In this document: positions 36,072-43,979 of the stretch, piece by piece | How positions within the stretch are numbered: position 1 is the stretch's first letter | Layout: every line of letters begins with the position of its first letter | DNA from: Limnohabitans sp. Rim8 | GTDB lineage: Bacteria > Pseudomonadota > Gammaproteobacteria > Burkholderiales > Burkholderiaceae_C | DNA: 43,979 bases | Assembly (NCBI RefSeq): GCF_945869175.1 | Contig: NZ_CAMBNZ010000010.1 | Location: 1-43,979 of the forward strand | Direction of reading: 5' to 3' | The notes under the pieces: model-generated | What the model saw: only the letters and a program-made list of their open reading frames with translations | Told to the model about the DNA's origin: nothing | Databases searched by the model: none | Program-made: the position numbers and the translations under genes

Positions 36072-37352
36072 ATGACTGAAATGAACACTGCCGAACATGT
36101 CCGGGCCCTGGGCCAGCAGGCCAAACAGGCCTCTGCCTTGATGGCCAAGGCGTCTGCGGCCACGAAAAAAAAGGCTTTGCGCCATTTGGCCGCTTTGCTG
36201 CGTGAGAACACCCAAGCCCTGCAGCAAGACAACGCCCAAGATCTGGTCCGAGCCCAGGCCAATGGCCTGGCCGAACCTCTGGTGGACCGCCTGCGCCTGA
36301 CCCCCAAGGTGCTGGAAACCTGTGCCCAAGGCTGCGAGCAGTTGGCGGCCATGCCCGATGTGATCGGTGAGGTCCTGGGCATGAAGCAAATGCCCAGTGG
36401 CATCCGGGTGGGCCAGATGCGGGTGCCCATTGGTGTGTTCGGCATGATTTTCGAGAGTCGCCCCAATGTGACGATCGAGGCGGCCAGCCTGTCGATCAAG
36501 AGCGGCAACGCCTGCATTTTGCGCGGTGGCTCCGAGGCGATTGAATCGAACAAGGCATTGGCCAAACTGGTGCAGCAGGCCTTGACCGAAAGCGGCTTGC
36601 CCGTGCAGGCGGTGCAACTGGTGCAAACCACCGACCGCGCCGCCGTGGGCCAACTCATCACCATGCCGCAGTTTGTGGACGTGGTCATCCCACGCGGCGG
36701 CAAGGGCCTGATCGCGCGCATCAGCGCCGAAGCCAAGGTGCCTGTCATCAAGCATCTGGACGGCAATTGCCACACCTATGTCGACGATCCGTGTGACATT
36801 GACATGGCCGTGAAGGTGGCCGACAACGCCAAAACCCAAAAATACAGCCCCTGCAATGCGAGCGAAAGCCTGTTAGTGGCGCGTGGCGTGGCGGCAGATT
36901 TTTTGCCCAAAATCGGTGTCATCTATGCCGTCAAAGGTGTGGAAATGCGCTGCTGCCCCAAGGCCAAGGCCATCTTGAGCCAGGTCACCGGAGCCAAGCT
37001 CCAAGACGCCACCGAGCAGGACTGGTTTGAGGAATACCTCGCGCCCATCATCAGTATCAAGGTGGTCGAGGGCTTGGACGAGGCGATCGCGCACATCAAC
37101 CACTACAGCAGCCACCACACGGACGCCATCCTGACGCGCGACCACATGCACGCCCAGCGCTTTTTGCGCGAGGTCGATTCGGCCAGCGTCATGGTCAACG
37201 CCAGCACCCGCTTTGCCGATGGTTTTGAATACGGGCTGGGTGCCGAAATTGGCATCAGCACCGACAAATTCCACGCCCGGGGCCCGGTGGGCATCGAGGG
37301 CCTGACCTCGCTCAAGTACGTTGTGCTGGGCGAGGGCGAGGTGCGTTCTTGA
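36072..37352 (+). CDS. proA: Gamma-glutamyl phosphate reductase
   Basis: ProA makes glutamate-5-semialdehyde in proline synthesis. The 426-residue NADPH-dependent enzyme has [28 protein letters not shown] (about 127-153), [14 protein letters not shown], the catalytic Cys C261 in [13 protein letters not shown], and [11 protein letters not shown]-type sequence (here [21 protein letters not shown]). I chose the ATG at 36072; the frame also opens upstream at TTG 36006, without homology. A three-codon reading frame, ATG ATC AAA TGA, overlaps this start. proB is not in the window. Confidence 0.96.
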   Translation: MTEMNTAEHVRALGQQAKQASALMAKASAATKKKALRHLAALLRENTQALQQDNAQDLVRAQANGLAEPLVDRLRLTPKVLETCAQGCEQLAAMPDVIGEVLGMKQMPSGIRVGQMRVPIGVFGMIFESRPNVTIEAASLSIKSGNACILRGGSEAIESNKALAKLVQQALTESGLPVQAVQLVQTTDRAAVGQLITMPQFVDVVIPRGGKGLIARISAEAKVPVIKHLDGNCHTYVDDPCDIDMAVKVADNAKTQKYSPCNASESLLVARGVAADFLPKIGVIYAVKGVEMRCCPKAKAILSQVTGAKLQDATEQDWFEEYLAPIISIKVVEGLDEAIAHINHYSSHHTDAILTRDHMHAQRFLREVDSASVMVNASTRFADGFEYGLGAEIGISTDKFHARGPVGIEGLTSLKYVVLGEGEVRS

Positions 37353-37362
37353 CCGTCCAAGC

Positions 37363-37382
37363 CTGTGTGTTGCGGCACACAG
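37363..37382 (+). other. Perfect hairpin in the proA-gshA gap
   Basis: CTGTGTG (37363-37369) and CACACAG (37376-37382) form a seven-base stem with loop TTGCGG, ten bases after the proA stop. There is no T-run, so this is at best a factor-dependent terminator or stability element. Confidence 0.4.
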
Positions 37383-37477
37383 CGCCTTCGCAGGTATCGG
37401 CTGGGTGCTTGCAAAGGCTTTCACCCGCCGCCTATGATCCCTTTGTTTCAGTTATTTCTGCCCCATAAAGGTCGCCC

Positions 37478-38773
37478 ATGGTTCCCCATCTCGTCACTGC
37501 CCTGACCGGCCCCATCAATGAGCTGGAGCAGCGCATTTTGGACTCTATGCCCGCCATTGAGCGCTGGTTCCGTCTGGAGTGGATGGAGCACACCCCGCCC
37601 TTCTACACCTCGGTCGACATCCGCAACGCAGGCTTCAAGCTCGCACCTGTGGACACCAACCTGTATCCCGGTGGCTGGAACAACCTGACGCCCGAGATGC
37701 TGCCTTTGGCGGTGCAGGCGGCCCAAGCGGCCATCGAAAAAATTTGCCCCGAGGCCAAAAACCTGCTGATCATTCCGGAAAACCACACGCGCAACACCTT
37801 CTATTTGGCCAATGTGGTTCAGCTGCAGCGCATCTTCCACATGGCCGGTCTGAACGTGCGCCTGGGCTCGATCAATCCCGACATCAAGGAAGCGACCACC
37901 ATCGAGCTGCCCAACGGTGAGAGTGTCACCCTGGAGCCAGTGGTGCGCAGCAAGCACCGCTTGGGCCTCAAGGATTTTGACCCCTGCACGATCTTGCTCA
38001 ACAACGACCTTTCGGCCGGTGCCCCGGGCATTTTGGAAGAACTGCATGAGCAGTTCTTGCTGCCGCCTTTGCACGCCGGTTGGAGCGTGCGCCGCAAAAC
38101 CAAGCACTTTGAGTGCTACGAAGAGGTGGCCAAACGGTTTGGCAAGCTGCTGGGCATTGACCCCTGGCTCATCAACCCGATGTTCAGCCAGTGCGGCGAT
38201 GTGAACTTTGCCGAAGGCACAGGCATGGATTGCCTGCGCAGCAATGTGGATGCCTTGCTCACCAAGATCAAGCGCAAGTACAAGGAATACGGCATCAACG
38301 AAAAGCCGTTTGTGGTGGTCAAGGCCGACAACGGCACTTACGGCATGGGCATCATGACCGTGCGCGATGTGGCCGATTTGGATATCCTGAACCGCAAAAC
38401 CCGCAACAAGATGAACGTCATCAAGGACGGCCAGACTGTCAACGACGTGATCATCCAGGAAGGTGTGCTGACCAACGAACGCATCAACGACGCCGTGGCC
38501 GAGCCGGTGGTCTACATGATGGACCGCTATGTGGTGGGCGGTTTTTACCGCGTGCACGCCGAAAGAGGCGTGGATGAGAACCTGAACGCGCCGGGTGCCA
38601 GCTTTGTGCCTTTGGCCTTTGCCGACACCCCGCACCTGCCCCAGCCGGGCGTGAAGCCCGGTGCCAGCGTGCCCAACCGCTTTTATATGTATGGCGTCAT
38701 TGGCCGTTTGGCCATGCTGGCCGCCAGTTATGAGCTGGAAGCGACCGATCCTGAAGCCGAGGTTTACGACTGA
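37478..38773 (+). CDS. gshA: Glutamate-cysteine ligase, proteobacterial type
   Basis: GshA ligates Glu and Cys to gamma-glutamylcysteine, the first glutathione step. The 431-residue protein belongs to the GshA family found in acidithiobacilli, betaproteobacteria and relatives, distinct from the E. coli type. It is recognised by WMEHTPPFYTSVDIRNAGFK, VDTNLYPGGWNNL, LIIPENHTRNTFYLANV and VVVKADNGTYGMGIMT. The ATG at 37478 follows AAAGG, and a CATAAA box lies eight bases upstream. gshB is not present in this window; the next gene is kup. The family usually has an ATP-grasp-like core, and the DNGTYGMGI loop is consistent with nucleotide binding. Confidence 0.94.
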   Translation: MVPHLVTALTGPINELEQRILDSMPAIERWFRLEWMEHTPPFYTSVDIRNAGFKLAPVDTNLYPGGWNNLTPEMLPLAVQAAQAAIEKICPEAKNLLIIPENHTRNTFYLANVVQLQRIFHMAGLNVRLGSINPDIKEATTIELPNGESVTLEPVVRSKHRLGLKDFDPCTILLNNDLSAGAPGILEELHEQFLLPPLHAGWSVRRKTKHFECYEEVAKRFGKLLGIDPWLINPMFSQCGDVNFAEGTGMDCLRSNVDALLTKIKRKYKEYGINEKPFVVVKADNGTYGMGIMTVRDVADLDILNRKTRNKMNVIKDGQTVNDVIIQEGVLTNERINDAVAEPVVYMMDRYVVGGFYRVHAERGVDENLNAPGASFVPLAFADTPHLPQPGVKPGASVPNRFYMYGVIGRLAMLAASYELEATDPEAEVYD

Positions 38774-38798
38774 GGGGCGGGTGGGGATGGCCGCCAAA

Positions 38799-38820
38799 GT
38801 TGCTGCAGTGCAACATTTTT
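38799..38820 (+). terminator. Likely intrinsic terminator after gshA
   Basis: GTTGC (38799-38803) and GCAAC (38810-38814) flank a six-base loop, and A plus five T follow. It lies 26 bases after the gshA stop. The stem is short, so it is weaker than the pntB and hpf terminators. Confidence 0.55.
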
Positions 38821-38906
38821 CCGATCCCGTCCATGACAGATGAGCGGTACAGGCGCAAAATAGCGGTCTTCAAGTCTTCTGGTCCGACTCGATCGGGCTG
38901 TCCTTT

Positions 38907-40775
38907 GTGTCCTCTTCAAAATCCCCACTCTTTGCATTGACTCTCGGCGCCATTGGCGTGGTGTATGGGGACATCGGCACCAGTGTGCTGTATGCCATGA
39001 AAGAGGTCTTTGGCTCTGGCCATGTGCCGTTCACGCCCGATAACGTCTACGGCATCCTGTCCATCTTTTTTTGGACCTTGACCACCATCGTGTCGGTCAA
39101 GTACGTGGTGTTGGTCCTGCGGGCTGACAACCACGGTGAGGGCGGTTTGGTGGCCATGTTGGCGCTGGCTTCCCAATCGGTGAAAGACAAGCCTCAGTTG
39201 CGCAAAGTGTTGCTGATGGTCGGCATCTTTGGCACCTGCCTGTTTTATGGTGATGGGGTCATCACCCCGGCGATCTCGGTGCTCTCAGCTGTAGAGGGTC
39301 TGGAGATCATCTCCCCCACTTTCAAAAAGGCAGTCATCCCGCTGACTCTGGTGATTCTGTTCCTGCTGTTTTGGGTGCAAAAGCGCGGTACAGCGGGCAT
39401 TGGGAAATTCTTTGGCCCCATTACGCTGGTCTGGTTTCTCGCCATCGCGGTCTTGGGTATATCGCACATCGTGCAGCGCCCCGAAATCCTCTTCGCCATC
39501 AGCCCGCATTACGCCTTGAGCTTCATGTGGAACGAGCCCGGTACCACCTTCATCATTTTGGGCGCGGTGGTCTTGTGTGTCACGGGCGGAGAAGCCCTGT
39601 ATGCCGACATGGGTCATTTTGGCAAAAAACCGATTCGACTGGCCTGGTTCAGTGTGGTCATGCCTTGCTTGGTGCTCAATTATTTTGGGCAAGGCGCTTT
39701 GTTGCTGGCCGAGCCTGAGGCGGTGAAAAATCCGTTTTACATGATGGCCCCCGATTGGGCCTTGTTGCCCTTGGTGGGCTTGGCCACCATGGCCACGGTG
39801 ATCGCTTCGCAAGCCCTCATCTCTGGTGCGTTCAGTGTTACCAAACAGGTGATCCAACTGGGTTACCTGCCGCGCTTGCATGTTCAGCACACCAGCGAAA
39901 CCGATACGGGTCAAATTTACATGCCGTTTGTGAATTGGGGCTTGTTTGTGGCCATTGTTCTGGCCGTGGTCATGTTCAAGTCGTCCAGCAATTTGGCGGC
40001 TGCTTATGGCATTGCGGTGTGTACCGACATGTTGATCACCACGGTGCTGACTTTCTTTGTGATCCGCTATGCCTGGAAACTGCCGCTGGCATTGTGCATT
40101 GCAGCGACCGGCTTTTTCTTGATCGTCGATCTGGCGTTCTGGGCCTCCAATATGCTCAAGTTGTTGGACGGCGGCTGGTTCCCGTTGTTGATAGGTGCGG
40201 CGATTTTCACCCTGATGCTCACCTGGAACGACGGCCGACGCCTGCTCAATGAATCGCTGCGCTCCGATTCCTTGCGCTTGACCGACTTTCTGGACGCTGT
40301 CTTCATCGCCCCCCCCACAAGGGTGGAGGGCACGGCGGTGTTCTTGACGGCCGAGACGGGCACAGTGCCCAATGCCTTGCTGCACAACCTCAAGCACAAC
40401 AAGGTGTTGCACCAACGCAACCTGTTTGTCACCGTGCGCAGCCACGAAATCCCCCGCATGGACGTTGACAAACGTCTGAACGTCACGCCCTTGGGTCATG
40501 ACTGCTGGCAAGTCATCGTCAATTACGGCTTCAAGGACAACCCAGACCTGCCTTCGGCATTGGCCACCATCCAGGGCGATGGTTACAAGCTCGATCCGAT
40601 GATGACCAGCTATTTCCTCTCGCGTGACATCGTGATCCCCACCATCGGCGGCGGCATGGCCACTTGGCGTGAAAAATTGTTTGCCAACATGCACCACAAC
40701 GCCAGCGGCGCAGCCGAGTTCTTGAACCTGCCCACCAACGGCGTGGTCGAGTTGGGCTCCAAAATCGAAATTTAA
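38907..40775 (+). CDS. kup: Kup-type potassium uptake permease
   Basis: Kup is a proton-coupled potassium importer. The 622-residue protein has about 12 membrane helices in its first 440 residues. The hallmark [13 protein letters not shown] (21-33) ends helix 1, followed by [18 protein letters not shown] and [19 protein letters not shown] cytoplasmic C-terminal domain runs from about 450 to 622. The start is GTG at 38907; I see no upstream in-frame ATG and no clear ribosome site. The stop overlaps the psd stop on the other strand. The 133-base region ahead holds the gshA terminator and no sign of a known c-di-AMP or potassium riboswitch. Confidence 0.95.
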   Translation: MSSSKSPLFALTLGAIGVVYGDIGTSVLYAMKEVFGSGHVPFTPDNVYGILSIFFWTLTTIVSVKYVVLVLRADNHGEGGLVAMLALASQSVKDKPQLRKVLLMVGIFGTCLFYGDGVITPAISVLSAVEGLEIISPTFKKAVIPLTLVILFLLFWVQKRGTAGIGKFFGPITLVWFLAIAVLGISHIVQRPEILFAISPHYALSFMWNEPGTTFIILGAVVLCVTGGEALYADMGHFGKKPIRLAWFSVVMPCLVLNYFGQGALLLAEPEAVKNPFYMMAPDWALLPLVGLATMATVIASQALISGAFSVTKQVIQLGYLPRLHVQHTSETDTGQIYMPFVNWGLFVAIVLAVVMFKSSSNLAAAYGIAVCTDMLITTVLTFFVIRYAWKLPLALCIAATGFFLIVDLAFWASNMLKLLDGGWFPLLIGAAIFTLMLTWNDGRRLLNESLRSDSLRLTDFLDAVFIAPPTRVEGTAVFLTAETGTVPNALLHNLKHNKVLHQRNLFVTVRSHEIPRMDVDKRLNVTPLGHDCWQVIVNYGFKDNPDLPSALATIQGDGYKLDPMMTSYFLSRDIVIPTIGGGMATWREKLFANMHHNASGAAEFLNLPTNGVVELGSKIEI

Positions 40776-41629
40776 ACCAGCGAACCCATCGCTTCGCCCA
40801 TGACGATAGGGCGTGTCGGCGTCCAGTCGGCCTTGAACTGCATCATCCCTTGGGGGAACAGCATCACCACGGTGGAGCCGAGCAAAAAGCGGCCCATCTC
40901 TTCGCCTTGGGTCAAGGCGATGTTGCCCATCTCGTAGGACCACTCCCGCACTTGGCCGGGGCGCGGTGGGTTGACCACGCCGTGCCACACGGTGGCCATG
41001 CTGCCCACAATGGTCGCGCCCACCAGCACCATCACAAAAGGGCCGTGATCGCCTTCAAACACGCAGACCACCCGCTCGTTGCGGGCAAACAAGCCCGGCA
41101 CGCCGCGGGCTGTGGTTGGGTTGACCGAGAACAAATCGCCTGGCACATGAATCATGCGGGTCAGGCGACCGGCGCAAGGCATGTGGATGCGGTGGTAATC
41201 GCGTGGGCTCAGGTAAAGCGTGGCAAATTCGCCGTCCTGAAACTGCGCCGCCAACGCCGCGTCGCCACCCACCAAGGCGAGTGTGCTGTAGCTGTGGCCT
41301 TTGGCCTGAAAGACCTGATCGCCTGCAATCGGGCCGCACTGGCTGATGGCCCCGTCCACCGGGCTGACAAAAGCTGCAGTGGCCCATGGCCTGGCATCGT
41401 CACGCAAGGGGCGTGTGAAAAACTCGTTGAAACTCTTGTAGCTGGCCGTGTCCGGGTTGGCCGCTTCGGCCATGTTCACCTTGTAGCGGCGAACAAAGCG
41501 GTCGATGATGCCGGTGGTCACGCTCCCCCACTGGCTGCCCGCCACCCAGCCCGCAAAGACGGTCAGGGCTTGTTTGGGGATCAGGTATTGCGGCAAAACC
41601 GCCAGGCGGTCAGAAAAGGAGCTGGACAT
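40772..41629 (-). CDS. psd: Phosphatidylserine decarboxylase proenzyme
   Basis: Psd makes phosphatidylethanolamine in the inner membrane. The 285-residue proenzyme self-cleaves at the LGST motif (250-253), and S252 becomes the pyruvoyl group of the alpha chain. Other family motifs are [22 protein letters not shown] and [13 protein letters not shown]. The ATG at 41629 gives the family N-terminus ([19 protein letters not shown]); the frame extends eight codons further. It is convergent with kup, sharing four bases at the two stop codons. It is divergent from the NodI-like ABC gene across 70 bases. Confidence 0.94.
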   Translation of the reverse strand: MSSSFSDRLAVLPQYLIPKQALTVFAGWVAGSQWGSVTTGIIDRFVRRYKVNMAEAANPDTASYKSFNEFFTRPLRDDARPWATAAFVSPVDGAISQCGPIAGDQVFQAKGHSYSTLALVGGDAALAAQFQDGEFATLYLSPRDYHRIHMPCAGRLTRMIHVPGDLFSVNPTTARGVPGLFARNERVVCVFEGDHGPFVMVLVGATIVGSMATVWHGVVNPPRPGQVREWSYEMGNIALTQGEEMGRFLLGSTVVMLFPQGMMQFKADWTPTRPIVMGEAMGSLV

Positions 41630-41687
41630 GTGGTGGCCGCAGGGGCGGATCAAAGGAAGACACTGATTTTATCGGCCCGCCCGCAGG

Positions 41688-41693
41688 CACAAT
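41688..41693 (+). promoter_or_regulatory. -10-like box before the NodI-like gene
   Basis: CACAAT ends six bases before the ATG at 41700. If it is the -10, transcription would begin at or near the start codon. The -35 is not clear. Confidence 0.3.
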
Positions 41694-41699
41694 GCGGCC

Positions 41700-42629
41700 A
41701 TGAACTCCCCATTGCTTTCGGTCGACCACCTGGTCAAACGCTACGGCGACACCACGGTGGTCAATGACCTGTCGTTCCACATCAACCCCGGCGAATGTCT
41801 GGGCGTGATCGGCCCCAATGGCGCAGGCAAAACCACCACGCTGCGCATGTGCTTGGGCTTGGCGACCCCCGACAGTGGCCGCATGTCTTACTTTGGGGGC
41901 CTGCAAATGCCTCAGGACGCCTTGGCCATCAAGGCCCAGTTGGGCGTGGTCGCGCAGATGGACACGTTGGACCCGGATTTCACCGCCGAAGAAAACCTGC
42001 TGGTCTTTGGTCGCTACTTTGGCCTGCCCGATGCGGTGATCCGCGAGCGCATTCCGCCTTTGCTGGAGTTTGGCGCGCTCAGCCACAAAGCCCAAGCCAA
42101 GCCCGGGGAGTTGTCGGGTGGCATGAAGCGGCGCTTGAGCTTGGCCCGCGCCCTGATCAACCAGCCTCGCCTTTTGATGCTGGACGAGCCCACCACGGGT
42201 CTCGACCCGCAGGCGCGCCACCTGTTGTGGGAGCGCCTGCAGGTGCTGCTGCAAGAAGGCAAATCCATTTTGCTGACCACCCACTTCATGGACGAAGCCG
42301 AACGCCTGTGCTCGCGCCTCTTGGTGCTGGACCAAGGTCGCAAGATCGCCGAAGGCAAACCCCGGGATTTGATCGCTGAACACCTGGAGCCCGAAGTGGT
42401 CGAGGTGTTTGGCCAAGGCGCCGTGGCGCTGGCGCAAGAGGCCAGCTTGAAAGCGCTGACGGGCCGGGTGGAAGTCAGCGGCGAGACCGTGTTCTTTTAC
42501 ACCCAAGACAGCCGCGCCTTGATGCATGCATTAGAGGCCTGGCCTGCGCTGCGCACCTTGCACCGCCCTTCCAACCTGGAAGACCTGTTCCTGAAGTTGA
42601 CCGGACGCCAGATCCGCGAAGAAGGTTGA
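41700..42629 (+). CDS. NodI-like ABC transporter ATPase
   Basis: The 309-residue ATPase of an ABC-2 exporter has Walker A GPNGAGKTT (38-46), Q-loop VVAQMDTLDPDF, signature LSGGMKRRLSLARALI, Walker [14 protein letters not shown], and H-loop TTHFMDEAE. The sequence matches the NodI subfamily, in which NodI/NodJ of rhizobia export lipochitin oligosaccharides. Here no nod genes are near, so the substrate is unknown; a lipid, polysaccharide or drug is possible. The partner permease starts 13 bases later. The gene is divergent from psd. Confidence 0.9.
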   Translation: MNSPLLSVDHLVKRYGDTTVVNDLSFHINPGECLGVIGPNGAGKTTTLRMCLGLATPDSGRMSYFGGLQMPQDALAIKAQLGVVAQMDTLDPDFTAEENLLVFGRYFGLPDAVIRERIPPLLEFGALSHKAQAKPGELSGGMKRRLSLARALINQPRLLMLDEPTTGLDPQARHLLWERLQVLLQEGKSILLTTHFMDEAERLCSRLLVLDQGRKIAEGKPRDLIAEHLEPEVVEVFGQGAVALAQEASLKALTGRVEVSGETVFFYTQDSRALMHALEAWPALRTLHRPSNLEDLFLKLTGRQIREEG

Positions 42630-42642
42630 AGGCCAGCACACC

Positions 42643-43449
42643 ATGAGTCAAATTCAAAACAACATCTGGGCCGCGCCTCGCCTCTCGATGCGTTGGTGGC
42701 CTGTGTTTCAACGCAACTGGCTGGTCTGGAAAAAGTTGGCCCTGCCCAGCTTGGTGGGCAACATCGCCGAGCCGCTGATGTGGCTGGTGGCCTTTGGCTA
42801 CGGCATGGGCTCTCTGATCGGCCAGGTTGAGCAGGGCGGCGAAAAGGTGCCGTACATCCTGTTTTTGGCCAGCGGCAGCATCTGCATGAGTGCCATGAAC
42901 GCGGCGACCTTTGAGGCGCTGTACTCGGCGTTTTCGCGCATGCATGTGCAAAAAACCTGGGACGGCATCATGAACGCCCCAGTTCGCCTGGACGACGTGG
43001 TGATGGCCGAAATGCTCTGGGCCGCTTTCAAGTCCTTGTTCACCGTAACGGCCATTCTGGGTGTGATGCTGGTGCTGGGTATCAGCCACAGCTGGAAGCT
43101 GCTGGTCGCCTGGCCCGTGCTGTTGGGTGTGGGCATCACCTTCAGTTGCATGGCGCTCATTTTCAATGCGCTGGCCAAGGGTTACGACTTTTTTACCTAC
43201 TACTTCACCTTGTTCCTCACGCCCATGATGTTCCTCTCGGGCATCTTTTTCCCGCGTGAACAACTGCCAACCTTTGTGCGCGTGATCGCCGACTGGCTGC
43301 CGCTGTCGGTGGCCGTCGATTTGGTGCGCCCGCTGTTCTTGGACCGCTGGCCAGACCAGCCGCTGCGCCATGTTCTGATGCTGGCGCTGTTTGCGGTGGT
43401 GTCGTTTTGGGTGGCGCTGGCGCTGACCCGCAAGCGGTTCAGGAGCTGA
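42643..43449 (+). CDS. NodJ-like ABC-2 transporter permease
   Basis: The 268-residue permease has about six membrane helices. The N-terminal part, RWWPVFQRNWLVWKKLALPSLVGNIAEPLMWLVAFGYG (key: the first helix with Pro), is the ABC-2 type fold. FLTPMMFLSGIFFPREQLP is the NodJ-like signature near 205-223. With the preceding ATPase it forms a two-component exporter. The overlap-free 13-base gap suggests cotranscription. The 144 bases to the next gene hold only small inverted repeats (for example GAGGC-N7-GCCTC after the stop, and ATCAGG-N6-CCTGAT). Confidence 0.9.
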   Translation: MSQIQNNIWAAPRLSMRWWPVFQRNWLVWKKLALPSLVGNIAEPLMWLVAFGYGMGSLIGQVEQGGEKVPYILFLASGSICMSAMNAATFEALYSAFSRMHVQKTWDGIMNAPVRLDDVVMAEMLWAAFKSLFTVTAILGVMLVLGISHSWKLLVAWPVLLGVGITFSCMALIFNALAKGYDFFTYYFTLFLTPMMFLSGIFFPREQLPTFVRVIADWLPLSVAVDLVRPLFLDRWPDQPLRHVLMLALFAVVSFWVALALTRKRFRS

Positions 43450-43527
43450 AGCCTGGCCCCGTGAGGCCTTGGATGCCTCGTTGGTTTAATGCAACATTTC
43501 AAAGCGGCAAGGTGGAAAGCCACCAAG

Positions 43528-43545
43528 ATCAGGTAAAAGCCTGAT
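43528..43545. other. Inverted repeat ahead of the porin gene
   Basis: ATCAGG (43528-43533) and CCTGAT (43540-43545) with a six-base spacer, preceded by GGTGG-AAAG-CCACC at 43511-43524. They sit 49-83 bases before the porin ATG. They could be operator sites or a leader structure. Confidence 0.35.
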
Positions 43546-43593
43546 GTTGGTATTTTTGTCAAAAACCTGTTTTTGATCCTTTTAGAGTTATCC

Positions 43594-43979
43594 ATGAAAA
43601 AAATCCTCGTTCCTACCCTGATCGCAGCCGCCATCGGCGCCATGGCTTCTGCGGCCCAAGCCCAGACGGCGCCCGCAGCGCCTGAAAGCACCTTGTCTTA
43701 CAACGTGGGTGTGACCACCGATTACCGCTATCGCGGTATTTCCCAGACCCGTCTGCAGCCCACCTTGCAAGGCGGTGCAGACTACGCCGACAAGAGCGGT
43801 TTTTATGTGGGTGCTTGGGCCTCGGGCATCCAGTGGATCAAGGACACGGGCACCACCGTGGGTGTGGGCGGCATCAAAGGCGGTTTGGAGTTGGACCTTT
43901 ATGCGGGCTACAAAGGCGCTGTGGGCGATGTGGCCTATGACGTGGGTTTCCTGCGCTACCAGTACCAAGGCAACAACCT
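43594..43979 (+). CDS. TorF-family putative porin (3' end outside the window)
   Basis: 128 codons are visible and the window ends inside the gene. The product begins with a Sec signal, MKKILVPTLIAAAIGAMASA, likely cleaved after AQA. The mature part starts with STLSYNVGVTTDYRYRG-type beta-strand sequence (residues about 33-49), followed by alternating aromatic/glycine strands (GFYVGAWASGIQW; LDLYAGYKGAVGDVAYDVGF). This resembles the TorF/Gcw_chp outer-membrane family. In many Comamonadaceae the gene is followed by glnK and amtB, but that is beyond the window and is an inference. Full length is unknown. Confidence 0.85.
   Translation, partial: MKKILVPTLIAAAIGAMASAAQAQTAPAAPESTLSYNVGVTTDYRYRGISQTRLQPTLQGGADYADKSGFYVGAWASGIQWIKDTGTTVGVGGIKGGLELDLYAGYKGAVGDVAYDVGFLRYQYQGNN

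Noticed and set aside
39285-40988. A 567-codon frame opposite kup
   Set aside because: Antisense shadow of kup, with no recognisable domain.
1-43979. CRISPR array, tRNA, insertion sequence or prophage anywhere in the window
   Set aside because: I saw no regularly spaced repeats, no tRNA-like intergenic sequence, no transposase or integrase, and no region with clearly foreign composition.

Overview
This window is ordinary, gene-dense chromosome from a betaproteobacterium. It is most likely Burkholderiales, family Comamonadaceae (Limnohabitans/Rhodoferax/Acidovorax-like). The evidence is the GC-rich coding style, a proteobacterial-type GshA, an orphan Bug-family solute receptor, the hpf-ptsN-hprK block, and the order fur / bamE-dapB-exbB-exbD-leuS-lptE-holA-proA. 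The genus call is a guess. I see about 40 protein genes, two of them cut or possibly cut by the window edges (pyrF begins at base 4; the porin at the right end is truncated). I see no tRNA, rRNA, CRISPR array, insertion sequence or prophage. No non-coding stretch exceeds about 275 bases.

Layout. (1) 1-6.3 kb: pyrF, then a lipid/acyl-CoA neighbourhood with an acyl-CoA dehydrogenase, a glutathione-transferase-like protein, an AlkK/DmdB-type acyl-CoA ligase in an operon with a cytoplasmic beta-lactamase-fold hydrolase, and a hotdog thioesterase. (2) 6.3-10.5 kb: a membrane-anchored glutaredoxin-like protein, uvrA, and divergently ssb; a G-quadruplex motif lies ahead of ssb. (3) 10.6-16.1 kb: a catabolic block of LysR regulator, atypical SDR, Bug receptor, TcuA-like flavoprotein and TcuB-like Fe-S/membrane protein, probably for oxidising a tricarballylate- or citrate-like acid. 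(4) 16.1-18.7 kb: mnmA and a NudJ-like Nudix gene separated by an oppositely oriented lytic transglycosylase. (5) 18.7-23.6 kb: pntA-pntB transhydrogenase, a strong terminator, and fadD. (6) 23.8-28.9 kb: corA, an MFS transporter, hpf, ptsN, hprK, fur. (7) 28.9-38.8 kb: bamE, dapB, exbB-exbD, leuS-lptE-holA-proA, gshA. (8) 38.9-44 kb: kup, psd, a NodI/NodJ-like ABC exporter, and the start of a TorF-family porin.

How the genes fit together. Several blocks are conventional operons with 3-25 bp gaps: exbB-exbD, leuS-lptE-holA, the acyl ligase with its hydrolase, the two ABC genes, and tcuA-tcuB, which overlap by 14 bp. Gene ends are very tightly packed. GST and acyl-CoA ligase abut with no gap, tcuB and mnmA are one base apart, and the stop codons of kup and psd overlap. 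Many starts carry a -10-like hexamer only 6-12 bases upstream, which suggests short-leader or leaderless transcripts.

I found no clearly new multi-gene system. The points most worth checking are an SDR without the usual catalytic Tyr in the Tcu-like operon, a terminator inside the hpf leader, a G4 motif in front of ssb, a perfect palindrome between pntA and pntB, alternative hairpins ahead of the MFS gene, and a low-complexity insertion in the LeuS editing domain.
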